DNA of 64,000 nt from Diphasiastrum complanatum (taxonomy: Eukaryota > Streptophyta > Lycopodiopsida > Lycopodiales > Lycopodiaceae). Positions within the stretch are counted from its first letter, which is position 1. Each line of letters starts with the position of its first letter. Below are positions 42,757 through 52,322 of this stretch, piece by piece. The position numbers were made by a program, and so were the translations under genes. The DNA lies in contig CM055098.1 of NCBI GenBank assembly GCA_029204225.1, positions 20,342,685 to 20,406,684 of the forward strand. Reading direction: 5' to 3'. The notes under the pieces were generated by a model. That model was not told the DNA's origin, made no database searches, and saw only the letters and a list, made by a program, of their open reading frames with translations.

Positions 42757-43658
42757 ATGTGATGAGGCACCACTATCGATGTACCATGCTCCATCCTTCT
42801 TGAAGGGTGTTGAAGAAAACTTGACACCATGAGGGATCCTTCTCCTTCACTTGCAATAAAGTCGTCTTCTTCTTTCTCATTATAAAGATTTGCTTGTTTG
42901 AGTTGATTTTTCTTTTTGAAGCAATTAGAGGCATAATTCCCCTTCTCGTGACAAAAGAACTTGACTTTCTTCTTCTTGGTCTTGGAAGAAAACTGGTTCT
43001 TGCTCCTCCCTTTATGCTTGTCCTTGACAAAGAGAGCTTTGTCACTTCCAATATGCTCGATTTTGTTCATCCATAAAAGCTTGTAACTTTGCCTTGTTTC
43101 TTCAGAGATGAGAATTCCTTGAAGAGTTTCCAAATATGGCAACTCCTCCTTTATGACAAAGGATTGAACAAGATTATCATAGTCTTATTTTAAGCCATTA
43201 AGAATGACTTGTACTAGCTCATCTTGATTGATTGTGACACCAACACAAGCAAGCTCCCTATGAAGATCTTTTACTCTTTGAACATAATTTGATGCACTCT
43301 CCTCACTTATTTGAAAGCTTTGAAAAATCTGATTTCTAAGAGTGAGAATTCTAGAAGTGTTCTTAGCTTCATAAATAGACTTAAGTGCATCCTAGGCTTC
43401 TTTAGTAGAGATGCAAGATCCTATTTCTCTTAGAATTTCATTAGAGACATTCCTCTTAATGAAATGTTGAGCCATTCTAGCTCTCTTTCTATACTTTGGT
43501 ATTTCAATTTGTGCTTGAGGCTCCTCCTCAATACCAAGTACTATGTCCATAACATCCTGGAGTATAAGAACAAACTCCATCCTAACCTTCCATATTGAAT
43601 AATTGGAGGTACTTAGTCTTTCACTTGGTTCTAAGAGATATCCTCCTACAAGTGCCAT
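42717..43658 (-). pseudogene. Copia-E gag
   Basis: Starts at 43658 (MALVGGYLLEPSERLSTSNY, SIWKVRMEFVLILQDVMDIV) and stops at 43392 with a TAG where copia-B has a Trp codon (SKEA*D versus SSEAWE). The remaining part (43142-42717) has LETLQGILISEETRQS and a damaged knuckle FFCHEKGNYASNC, in which one Cys and the His are lost. Confidence 0.8.
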
Positions 43659-44033
43659 ATTGTGAAGACTTCTTGTTATTGGACAATTATATGTTTGAGC
43701 TTGTTCTAAACAAACTAGATGTTGCTACTCTCTTTCACTACAAGAATTTTCAAGGGTGAACTACCAAATCCTATGTGAAATCTTGCAACTGTATTTGAGA
43801 TAGATCTCAAATATTCCACCAAAACAAGATACACTAGATCAACCTCTCAAAATAAATTAAGGGTATAAACAAGTTTTGGTTCTACTTTTGGCATGTGTAA
43901 AATGCTTCAAAAGACAACACTATTGCTTCAAGGAAAGCTCAACGTGTTCAATAACTCAAAACTACGTCTAGATCTCAAGTTTCTTGTATTTATTACTCAA
44001 AACAATGGATTGTGAATGAAGCAAAAATTGGAT
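43659..44033 (-). other. Copia-E leader remnant
   Basis: Untranslated sequence upstream of copia-E gag. No primer site or LTR end was found before the junction with copia-D at about 44033. Confidence 0.45.
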
Positions 44034-44419
44034 CTCCTAGATCTGTGATTCTGCTTACAGAGAGCAGATTCGTAGATAAATTTGGTACATACAGGACTTT
44101 AGAGAGTAGCTTAGACTGATCATTTGCAAAGCTTAATCTCACAATACCTTCACCTTTAATAGCTTGTGTGCTATTGTCACCAAGGTGAACAAATTTCTAG
44201 GTACTGTAAGGTGTATAGGACTCGAAACAACCAATGAGACTAGTCATGTGCTGAGTGGCTCCAAAATCCAGGAACCAAGAACTGTCGCTAGATGCTCCTT
44301 GATGGTTAGTCATGAAGGCATCATGATCCGCTTCTTGAATAGGCTGTGAAGCGTCTATAGCTGCATTTGCCACTTGATTCGACTACCCCTTGCTGTTGTT
44401 CTTTGCTTGTAGTATCCGA
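44034..44419 (-). pseudogene. Copia-D, second half: knuckle end to pre-integrase
   Basis: Minus-strand sequence continues the copia-D knuckle interrupted at 61744 (last Cys in DCRILQAKN). It runs on through DHDAFMTNHQGAS, SSWFLDFGATQHMTSLIGCF, QAIKGEGIVRLSFANDQSKL and YVPNLSTNLLSVSRITDLG. The protease D-S-G is altered to D-F-G. It is cut at about 44033. The same family supplies the second part of the chimaera at 32.8-34.1 kb. Confidence 0.82.
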
Positions 44420-44424
44420 CAGTT

Positions 44425-45113
44425 GTTAGAAATGGTGAACTCCTGCAACTTTGTCGTAGCATGAAAAAGAAACAAAGGTCGAACGAGAACGATTCGCGAT
44501 AGTCAATGTGTCTTTGACTCGAAGCACGAATGAAAGACTACGAACGAGACAAAAAGAACGAAAGCAAATGAGAGATTATGAAACAAACGAAGCGCTGTCA
44601 GTTGGCAGCTCAACGGGCTTCACACCCAGCTGAAACGAATGGCAACGATGGAGACTAACTAGCTAGTTGATTAGCGGTAACTAGTCTTGTGATTCTACAT
44701 TTAGCTATCTTGTAAACTCCACACAGTGGAGATATAAAAACGATCATCTCTGGATCATAAAAAAAGAAAAAATCTGAATTGAGAGAGATCTGTAAGAGAT
44801 AGAGAGAGAGAGGTAGCGAGTAGAGCGAAAAAGAAAAATACTAGAAACTATAGTTGTGCATGAAAGTCTGCCAACGAGCAGAACACAGTGAAAGAGCAGA
44901 GTGTCATTCCGCCAATGAGCGAGACACTGACAATCTCGCTCTAAAAACCAAACTGATAATACAGTCGTTCTGTTTTTGTGCATCTCTTTTGTCTTGTGCT
45001 ATCATTTTGTCTTGATTGCTGAAATAGAATGTGTGCTGTGATGTGTAGTCGCATGTTTGAGATCTTGTAAACAGCTTTCGTGCAAAAGAAAAATAGTCTC
45101 GCCTCCCGCGACA
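44425..45113 (+). mobile_element. Copia-C 5' LTR, 689 bp
   Basis: Starts TGTTAGAAATGG and ends CCCGCGACA before the primer site. Compared with the 3' LTR (768 bp) it lacks about 70-80 bases around 44525. TATA box at 44733-44740. Several substitutions separate the two LTRs, so the insertion is clearly older than copia-A and copia-B. Confidence 0.88.
44733..44740 (+). promoter_or_regulatory. TATA box in copia-C LTR
   Basis: TATAAAAA within CAGTGGAGATATAAAAACGA; conserved in the 3' LTR (61359-61366) and in the truncated LTR at 25518-25525. Confidence 0.65.
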
Positions 45114-45275
45114 TGGTATTAGAGCTAACAGGTTATCGCGACATGGTATAAGAGCAGTAATTCTTCCAGACAACACAATATGACTACAAGAATTACTAAC
45201 ATGGTATTTAGAGCTAACAGGTTATCGCGACATGGTATTAGAGCTAACAGGTTATCGCGACATGGTATCAGAGCA
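45112..45275 (+). repeat. Fivefold primer-binding-site array
   Basis: TGGTATNAGAGC-type sites occur at 45114-45125, 45144-45155, 45202-45214, 45233-45244 and 45263-45274. Most lie in the unit AACAGGTTATCGCGACATGG of about 30 bases, and two are followed by AGTAATTCTTCCAGACAA. Only the last copy is the canonical TGGTATCAGAGC; the first, next to the LTR, is TGGTATTAGAGC. A normal element has one site, so this is an amplified primer-binding region. Confidence 0.85.
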
Positions 45276-45294
45276 GTAATTCTTCCAGACAAGA

Positions 45295-45788
45295 ATAGCA
45301 ATCAGTCTCGATGGCGCAAATTACAAAATCTGGAAATTCAAAATCAAAACACTTCTGAAGGACGAAGGCATCTGGTCGGTGACCGAGTTCTCAGAGGTGC
45401 AGCCTCAAGAAAGAGACTTGAGGAGAGCTGAATGGATCAGAAAAAATGAATGCGCAATGGCGATCATCGTTTCATCCATATTGAATGAATATCTACTCAT
45501 GCAGATTAAAGACTGCGAAAGCAGCCATGCAGCATGGGAAAGATTGAAGCAGAAGTATGAAGTGAGGACTGCAGCTTCAGTCATGCACCTTCACAATCAG
45601 TTGCAATCAATACGGTGGGATGGCAACCAATTGGATCAGCATGTTGAGAAGATCAAAATGATCTTCGCTCAACTCGTTGCATCAGTACAGGAGCACCAGG
45701 TTCCAGCAGCACAGCAGCTGATGTACTTCATGAAATCTCTACCGACATCCTATCAGCTGCTGAGAATGCTCATATTGAATCTACCAAA
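45295..45788 (+). pseudogene. Copia-C gag, first part
   Basis: The frame reads ISLDGANYKIWKFKIKTLLK, AEWIRKNECAMAIIVSSIL, HAAWERLKQKYEVRTAASVM, KIKMIFAQLVASVQEH and SLPTSYQLLRMLILNLPN, a standard copia gag. The in-frame ATG is not obvious; a GTG at 45379 opens a shorter frame. Copia-A interrupts it at CTACCAAA, and the protein resumes at 57490 (LPN|MTFDKAVSLV). Confidence 0.85.
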
Positions 45789-46119
45789 TGTGAAAATTGT
45801 CAACATTTCCTAGCTAGTTTGAGACCTAAATTGGCTAAAATTGTAAATAGTTTTGGTTCTGGAGTTTTGCACGTGTGAACCAGGCCACAATGTTTTTATT
45901 TACTGTATTTTTTCAGTATGATGAAGTGTCAAACTTCATACCCTTCAAAATGAGACCATTTTGATGTATTTTGGTCATATAAGCCATTTTTAGCTATTTT
46001 TCCTATATAGGGAATATCTAGGGTCAAGTACCTTCTAGAGAGAGGAGAGAGAGTCATCTTCCTCATCCATAAATAGTAGGGAAGTCGTGGAGAACAGGTT
46101 GGAGAAACCTTTTGTATGC
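45789..46119 (+). mobile_element. Copia-A 5' LTR, left part
   Basis: Starts TGTGAAAATTGTCAAC. Contains the G-box CACGTGTGAA near 45870 and a TATA-like CTATATAG at 46003-46010. Ends with TATGC (46115-46119), the target site of copia-B. Confidence 0.92.
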
Positions 46120-46403
46120 TGTGAAAAATTGTCAACTAGTAGTATTTTCCTAACTTGAGATTTTGTAGGCCTATGGCCAAATAAAAGTTAGAGATAGGTT
46201 CATACATGTATGTAGAGGCCCAAAGTATGTGTACACTACTTTTGAGGTCACATTAATTAGAGGAGGTCGAGTGTGGAGCTCTTCTATTGGCTCATAATTT
46301 GGTGCATTCCTATTTGACCAAATTTCTAGGTATATGGGTGAATCCTATTGGACCCCAATTTTAGCCTATCATAAGACAAGTGGCCAAGAGGCACTATGGC
46401 TGC

Positions 46404-46411
46404 TATAAATA
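46404..46411 (+). promoter_or_regulatory. TATA box of copia-B
   Basis: TATAAATA within GGCTGCTATAAATAGCC, 285 bases into the LTR; repeated at 51612-51619 in the 3' LTR. Transcription should start about 30 bases downstream. Confidence 0.75.
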
Positions 46412-46557
46412 GCCATCTCCACGAGTATGTACACATCTCATTTTCATTCTATTGAATGAATGTTATGCTCTTTGAAGGTCCATCTTCTTCTCTCTCACTT
46501 TTTTGTTCATATCTTGCATTCTAGCCACTAGAATTGTGATTTCTTTGTTGCTATGGC

Positions 46558-46571
46558 TTCACACGTGTGAA
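46558..46571 (+). promoter_or_regulatory. Palindromic G-box in copia-B LTR
   Basis: TTCACACGTGTGAA is a perfect 14-base palindrome around CACGTG, the core bound by plant bZIP and bHLH factors. It lies about 150 bases downstream of the TATA box and is repeated at 51766-51779. The same 14-mer is in the copia-F LTR, and shorter versions occur in copia-A and the LTRs at 2.1 and 5.0 kb. Confidence 0.6.
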
Positions 46572-46772
46572 ATGCAGGTTGTAGGCTCTGAAGTACGGAC
46601 AGGGACAGCAAGTTTCTGTTTGTGGAAGCTTATGATCAGATTTTGATGTTTAGTTGATGTTTAGTATGCTTAACATCACAATTTCTATCATTTTTTCAAT
46701 CTAGATGTGCATAACTTCCATGGCCAAGATCTTTATGAAACTTTAGCATCTTTTGGATCTGAGTTTGTCACA

Positions 46773-46785
46773 TGGTATCAGAGCA
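46773..46785 (+). other. Copia-B primer-binding site
   Basis: TGGTATCAGAGCA, complementary to the initiator tRNA-Met 3' end, directly after the LTR. A leader of about 600 bases follows, without other features. Confidence 0.9.
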
Positions 46786-47381
46786 TTAGGCGGCCAAATG
46801 TGCAGGTTTTGCCAGATTTAGAAGAGATTTGTGGGCGAGTTTGCTTTTGTAGCATTCCAATCAAGTTTCTAGCTAAAAATCTTGTTGATTTATGTGTAGA
46901 AATTGGATCTTTGTGATCAAAACATCATTTGTATGCATTTCAATTGAAATAGGGCGAATTCCCTCTGTACTTATCAGAATAAGGAGACAAAAATTGTTTT
47001 GGAAAGAGGGAGATGCAAGATCCAACAAGATCCTATTAGTTTTCCATTCTAGCATATAGTTTTTTGATTCAATTTCTTGCTTCTTCATGTCAAAAACTTC
47101 AAAATTGATGTAACCCTCTGATTTTCAGTTTGCTGAATGATTCAAGAGTGTATTTCAATCTTAGGAGTGAGGGAAAAGCAAGTATATTGAGGTTTGGTCT
47201 TGGTTTGATCAAGAAATCATAAAACTAGTGGCTAAAATTAAGGAAAAAGTGAGGAAAAGAGAGAAAAAGTAAGGTTTTAGGTTCCAAATCTTTGTGATTT
47301 CTTCTTGTGTTTCATTTGTTGATTCAAGAGAGTGCTTAGTGCATTGGAACAGGTCAAAGATCAGAGATCAATCATTGCAAC

Positions 47382-50300
47382 ATGGCTACAAATGGAGGCT
47401 ACATGTTGGAAAGCAATGATAGGCTTACCTCCCTCAACTATTCTACTTGGAAAGTAAGGATGGAGTCTTTGCTTGAGATGAATGAGTTGATGGATATTGT
47501 TGTAGGTGTGGAGGAGAGACCTTTGGCACCTCAAGAACAATTGAGGTATGACAAGAGGGCAAAGAAAGCCCTTCACATGATCAAGATGAATGTGACAAAT
47601 GAGCTTATCAAAGAGGTTGGTAAGTGCACATCATCTAGTGAAGCTTGGGAAGCCTTGAAGAAGGTTTATGAATCCAAGTCTACTTCTAGAGTGTTGACTT
47701 TAAGAAGGCAAATCTTTTCTTGTATGCAAAAGAAGAGTGAGAATGGACATGCTTTTGTTTTGAGAGTTAAAGCATTGAATGATGAGTTAGCATGCATTAA
47801 TGATGGCATAAATAATGAGGAGCTTGTTCAAGTGATTCTCAATGGCTTGTTGGATGATCATGCTAATCTTGTTCAAAGTTATGCTATCCAAAAATGTTTA
47901 CCAAGTGTTGGAGACTTGCAAGAGGTCTTGTTGGCTGAAGAATTCAGGTTGCAAGCAAGAGTGGGAGCATCTTCTACATCTCAAGGAGGAGAAGAGGAGG
48001 CAATGTTCTCTAAAGGCAAGTTCAAGGGCAAAGGTAAAAGCAATTGGTCTAAAGGGCAAGACCAAGGTGAGCACTCTACTTTTGGCAAAAAGAAGGATAG
48101 ATCTAAGCTAAAATGTTTCTATTGTGGAGTCAAAGGGCATTTTGCTAGTGATTGTTTTAAGAAAAAGAGGGATCAAGGGGAAAAGCAAACCAATCTAACT
48201 ATTGATGAGGGTGGGGATGAGCTTCTTTCAAATGATGCTTTTGTTATGTCATCTTGCTTGTTGGCTAATCATGGAGACATTGATCCTTGGTGGATTGATA
48301 GTGGAGCCACTTCTCATATGACATATCATAAAGAGTATTTTTCATCTTTAATGGCATTTGATGGTGATAGGAAGGTAATCTATACCGCAAATGATGGTGA
48401 GTGTGCAATCAAGGGGATTGGCACAATTCCTATTTCACTTTCTACAAATAGGAATATAGAATTGAAAGATGTTTTGCTCATTCCATCCATTACCAAGAAC
48501 TTACTTAGTGTAAGCCAAATGCTTGACAAAGGATTCAAAGTTGAGTTTGATGGTGATGCTTGCTTGATCAAAAAGGGGTGTAGTATCATTGCAAAAGGGA
48601 AAAGGCAAGGGAAATTGTTCAAGCTTGATGCATGTGTTGTTGCTAACCAAGTTGGATGCATGGCAAATGAACAAATGTCAATTCAAGAGGTATGGCATAA
48701 AAGGATGGGACATCTCAACTACAAGGCCTTGGAGGTAATAGCCAAAAAGGAGGTAGTAAGGGGACTTCCCAAGTCTCTTACTTGCTTGAATCATGTTTGT
48801 GAAGAATGTGCTTTGTCTAAATCACATAGATTGCCATATACTAGATCTATATCTAGATCTAAGATGCCTTTTTCTCTCTTGCATTCGGATATTCATGGTG
48901 TTACTACAATTAGCAATGGAGGTGCTAAGATGTATGTAACTTTCATTGATGATTTTAGTAGATTTTGTTGGGTTTATCTACTAAAGAGCAAGGATGAGGT
49001 GTTTGATGTGTTTGTCAAGTTCAAAGTTGCTATTGAGACTCAATTTACAACCAAAATCAAATGCTTGAGGAGCGACAATGGTGGTGAATACATTTCTAAC
49101 AAATTCAAAGCCTTTTGCGATGAGCATGGGATCAAGAGGGAGTACACATGTCCAAGAACACCACAACAAAATGGAGTGGCCGAGAGGAAGAATAGAACCT
49201 TGTGTGAGAGTGCAAAGGCAATGAGATTGAATGCTAATCTTCCTAAACCTTTTTGGAGTGATGCTTTGTTGTGTGCAAATTTCCTATGCAATAGATGGCC
49301 AAGTGTTGTATTGGAAGGAAAAACCCCTTTTGAAGCTTTGTTTGGTACGAAGCCTAATGTCAAGTTTCTAAGAACTTTTGGATGCATTTGCTACTTCAAC
49401 ATTACTCTTGATGATAGAACTAAGGAGGATCCATCTTCAAGAAAGGGCATTTTTGTTGGTTATAGTGAAGTAAGCAAAGCATATAGGATTTATGTTCCTT
49501 CAATCAAGAAAGTGTTCACAAGTAGGGATGTCAGTTTTGATGAAGGTAACATTCCAAAAGTTGTTTCAAGTGATGATGGTGTTGTTGCAACTAATGTGCT
49601 TGATGACAATGGAGTTGATGACACATTGAATGTGGATGTTGAAGAAGCCTCTTCAAGTCAAATTCCAAGGAGAACTCCAAGGCATAAAGTGAAACCCTCA
49701 AGGCTCACTTATGATGGCAAAGGTAAGCAAGTGGTGGATGGATCCAACTATGCTTTCCTAACTTCTTTTGATGTACCTTCATGTGTAGATGAAGCAAGGC
49801 AAGAAGAGGAATGGATCCAAGCAATGGATCTTGAGTTTGAAGCACTTATGAAGAACAACACATGGAGATTGGTGGAGCTTCCAAAGGGCAAAAGTGCAAT
49901 TGGATGCAAATGGATCTTCAAGGTAAAGACAAATCAAGATGGATCTATCAACAAGTTGAAGGCAAGGTTGGTGGCTAAAGGTTATGCTCAAGAGCATGGC
50001 ATTGACTATGAGGAAACCTTTGCACCCGTGGCAAAGATGGTGAGCATAAGAGTAATCATTTCCCTTGCAACTCTTTATGGATGGGATCTTTGGCAATTAG
50101 ACATTTCTAATGCTTTCTTGAATGGTGATCTTGAAGAGGAAGTCTACATGGAGCAACCCGAGAGCTATGTTTCTCATAGCAAGCCTAATCATGTGTGTTT
50201 TCTACAAAAAAGTTTGTATGGTCTTAAGCAAGCACCAAGGAGTTGGTATGCTAGGCTTAACTCTTTTCTACTTTCTCAAAACTTCACTATGAGTGAGTAT

Positions 50301-51332
50301 GATCATTCACTTTACTTTAGAATTAGTGCTAATGATGTTACAATCCTTCTAATTTATGTGGATGACATTATTTTAAGTGGAGGGAACAAGGAAGATATAG
50401 AAGATATCAAGAAAGCACTAAAAAAGGAATTTGAAGTGCATGATCTTGGTCTTTTGAGCTATATCTTAGGAATAGAAGTAATTAGAACTTCTCAAATCAC
50501 TTTTATTTCACAAGAGAAGTATGCTATTTCTATTCTCAATAGATTTCATATGGTAGATGCAAATCCTATTGATACACCTATGGAATCACATGTAAAGCTA
50601 ACTATAAGAGGTAATGAAAGATCCTTCGAGGACATTACTCTCTATAGGAAGCTAATAGGTTCTCTTATATATCTAACCATCACAAGACCTGATTTATCTT
50701 ATTGTGTTGGTAGATTAAGCCAATTCATGCAAGATCCTAGCATAGAACATTGGAAACTAGGAAAGAGGATCTTGAGATACATCTCGGGAACAAAAGATTT
50801 TGGCATTGTTTATAGAGGCTCATCACCTAACTTATTTGGTTTTTCAGATTCAGATTTTGCAGGAGACCTTATGGATAGAAAATCCATAAATGCACATGCT
50901 ATTTTCATAGGTGATGGAGCTATCTCATGGATGTCGAAGAAACAAGCAACTATATCACTTTCTTCTAGTGAGGCCGAGTACAAAGCTTTGACATCATGCA
51001 CAAAGGAGATGGTGTGGATCAAGAGGATGATTATGGAGCTTCATTTGCTGGATTTTTCAGAGAGTCCAATCATCTTTTGTGACAACCTTTCAGCCCAAAG
51101 TCTAGCAAGCAATCCGGTTTTCCATGCAAGGAGCAAACATATCGAGGTGGCTTACCATTTTGTGAGAGAACAAGTGTTGGCAAAAGAGATCAAGCTTGAA
51201 CATGTCCCATCAAAGGAATGTGTGGCTGATATCTTTACCAAAGCATTGGGAAAGGACTTATTTTTCAAGCATAGAACAAGTCTTGGTGTACTTTCTAAAT
51301 CTATGCTAAAACTAGTTGAAGAGGGAGTGTGA
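47382..51332 (+). CDS. Copia-B gag-pol polyprotein, intact
   Basis: A single open frame of 1316 residues encodes the whole Ty1/copia set. Gag (1 to about 240) begins MATNGGYMLESNDRL. The knuckle is CFYCGVKGHFASDC (C245, C248, H253, C258). Protease has WWIDSGATSHM (D306-S-G). The HHCC region ends CEECALSKSH. Integrase has D503 (HSDIHG), D565 (RSDNGGEY) and E601 (AERKNRTL). RT has YVDD at 992-995. RNase H has D1156, E1199 and D1234. The order integrase before RT is diagnostic of copia. The start is the first ATG of the frame, matching the homologous start of copia-A. The stop overlaps the 3' LTR: final GTG TGA lies within its first bases, and GAAGAGGGAG, coding for the last residues, is the polypurine tract. 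No stop, frameshift or catalytic substitution is seen. Confidence 0.97.
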   Translation: MATNGGYMLESNDRLTSLNYSTWKVRMESLLEMNELMDIVVGVEERPLAPQEQLRYDKRAKKALHMIKMNVTNELIKEVGKCTSSSEAWEALKKVYESKSTSRVLTLRRQIFSCMQKKSENGHAFVLRVKALNDELACINDGINNEELVQVILNGLLDDHANLVQSYAIQKCLPSVGDLQEVLLAEEFRLQARVGASSTSQGGEEEAMFSKGKFKGKGKSNWSKGQDQGEHSTFGKKKDRSKLKCFYCGVKGHFASDCFKKKRDQGEKQTNLTIDEGGDELLSNDAFVMSSCLLANHGDIDPWWIDSGATSHMTYHKEYFSSLMAFDGDRKVIYTANDGECAIKGIGTIPISLSTNRNIELKDVLLIPSITKNLLSVSQMLDKGFKVEFDGDACLIKKGCSIIAKGKRQGKLFKLDACVVANQVGCMANEQMSIQEVWHKRMGHLNYKALEVIAKKEVVRGLPKSLTCLNHVCEECALSKSHRLPYTRSISRSKMPFSLLHSDIHGVTTISNGGAKMYVTFIDDFSRFCWVYLLKSKDEVFDVFVKFKVAIETQFTTKIKCLRSDNGGEYISNKFKAFCDEHGIKREYTCPRTPQQNGVAERKNRTLCESAKAMRLNANLPKPFWSDALLCANFLCNRWPSVVLEGKTPFEALFGTKPNVKFLRTFGCICYFNITLDDRTKEDPSSRKGIFVGYSEVSKAYRIYVPSIKKVFTSRDVSFDEGNIPKVVSSDDGVVATNVLDDNGVDDTLNVDVEEASSSQIPRRTPRHKVKPSRLTYDGKGKQVVDGSNYAFLTSFDVPSCVDEARQEEEWIQAMDLEFEALMKNNTWRLVELPKGKSAIGCKWIFKVKTNQDGSINKLKARLVAKGYAQEHGIDYEETFAPVAKMVSIRVIISLATLYGWDLWQLDISNAFLNGDLEEEVYMEQPESYVSHSKPNHVCFLQKSLYGLKQAPRSWYARLNSFLLSQNFTMSEYDHSLYFRISANDVTILLIYVDDIILSGGNKEDIEDIKKALKKEFEVHDLGLLSYILGIEVIRTSQITFISQEKYAISILNRFHMVDANPIDTPMESHVKLTIRGNERSFEDITLYRKLIGSLIYLTITRPDLSYCVGRLSQFMQDPSIEHWKLGKRILRYISGTKDFGIVYRGSSPNLFGFSDSDFAGDLMDRKSINAHAIFIGDGAISWMSKKQATISLSSSEAEYKALTSCTKEMVWIKRMIMELHLLDFSESPIIFCDNLSAQSLASNPVFHARSKHIEVAYHFVREQVLAKEIKLEHVPSKECVADIFTKALGKDLFFKHRTSLGVLSKSMLKLVEEGV

Positions 51333-51980
51333 AAAATTGTCAACTAGTAGTATTTTCCTAACTTGAGATTTTGTAGGCCTATGGCCAAATAAAAGTTAGA
51401 GATAGGTTCATACATGTATGTAGAGGCCCAAAGTATGTGTACACTACTTTTGAGGTCACATTAATTAGAGGAGGTCGAGTGTGGAGCTCTTCTATTGGCT
51501 CATAATTTGGTGCATTCCTATTTGACCAAATTTCTAGGTATATGGGTGAATCCTATTGGACCCCAATTTTAGCCTATCATAAGACAAGTGGCCAAGAGGC
51601 ACTATGGCTGCTATAAATAGCCATCTCCACGAGTATGTACACATCTCATTTTCATTCTATTGAATGAATGTTATGCTCTTTGAAGGTCCATCTTCTTCTC
51701 TCTCACTTTTTTGTTCATATCTTGCATTCTAGCCACTAGAATTGTGATTTCTTTGTTGCTATGGCTTCACACGTGTGAAATGCAGGTTGTAGGCTCTGAA
51801 GTACGGACAGGGACAGCAAGTTTCTGTTTGTGGAAGCTTATGATCAGATTTTGATGTTTAGTTGATGTTTAGTATGCTTAACATCACAATTTCTATCATT
51901 TTTTCAATCTAGATGTGCATAACTTCCATGGCCAAGATCTTTATGAAACTTTAGCATCTTTTGGATCTGAGTTTTTCACA
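51328..51980 (+). mobile_element. Copia-B 3' LTR, 653 bp
   Basis: Identical by eye to the 5' LTR except T at 51975. Ends TTTTTCACA followed by the TATGC duplication. Confidence 0.95.
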
Positions 51981-51985
51981 TATGC

Positions 51986-52309
51986 TTCATTGAGATCAAT
52001 AGATCATTGTCATTGTTTCTTCCTCCATTGAGAGCATTGTTGTGTGTATTGTCTTCAAGCTATTGTGTATGATCTTAGGTGCTTTCCAAAAGTGGTAGGC
52101 TGATGTATTATGGACTGTATAATGCTATTTTGGGCCGCACTTGATGTTTATGGAAGTTTCCATTTGTGATAAATGCTTTTTGATCAAGTTCTTTGCATTC
52201 TAGGTAGCATAGAATGTGTTGCCAATTCCTAGCTTATGTAGTTTGGAGTGCAAGCATTCAAGCCAATGATCTTGGAGTTTAGATCCACTTAGGATCTGTA
52301 TTTTTCACA
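51986..52309 (+). mobile_element. Copia-A 5' LTR, right part
   Basis: Continues the copia-A LTR after copia-B (TTCATTGAGATC...) and ends TATTTTTCACA at 52309 before the primer site. It matches 57161-57484. Confidence 0.92.
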
Positions 52310-52322
52310 TGGTATCAGAGCT
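52310..52322 (+). other. Copia-A primer-binding site
   Basis: TGGTATCAGAGCT, the canonical tRNA-Met complement, immediately after the LTR. Confidence 0.9.

Larger units (their letters stand above)
41157..43658 (-). mobile_element. Copia-E, decayed, no LTRs
   Basis: Minus-strand copia with gag, protease, pre-integrase, integrase and linker, ending before RT. No LTR or primer site was found, and the right side joins copia-D at 44033. Confidence 0.8.
46120..46772 (+). mobile_element. Copia-B 5' LTR, 653 bp
   Basis: Starts TGTGAAAAATTG and ends TTTGTCACA. TATAAATA at 46404-46411; palindromic G-box TTCACACGTGTGAA at 46558-46571. Confidence 0.95.
46120..51980 (+). mobile_element. Copia-B, complete and potentially active
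   Basis: 5861 bases inserted in the 5' LTR of copia-A with perfect TATGC duplications (46115-46119, 51981-51985). LTRs 46120-46772 and 51328-51980 are both 653 bases and differ only at 46767 (G) versus 51975 (T) by eye. Primer site, leader, one uninterrupted gag-pol, polypurine tract and TATA box are all present. The youngest insertion in the nest. Confidence 0.96.

Noticed and set aside
45112-45275. Regular repeats resembling a CRISPR array
   Set aside because: The units are primer-binding sites next to a plant LTR; spacers are not unique.
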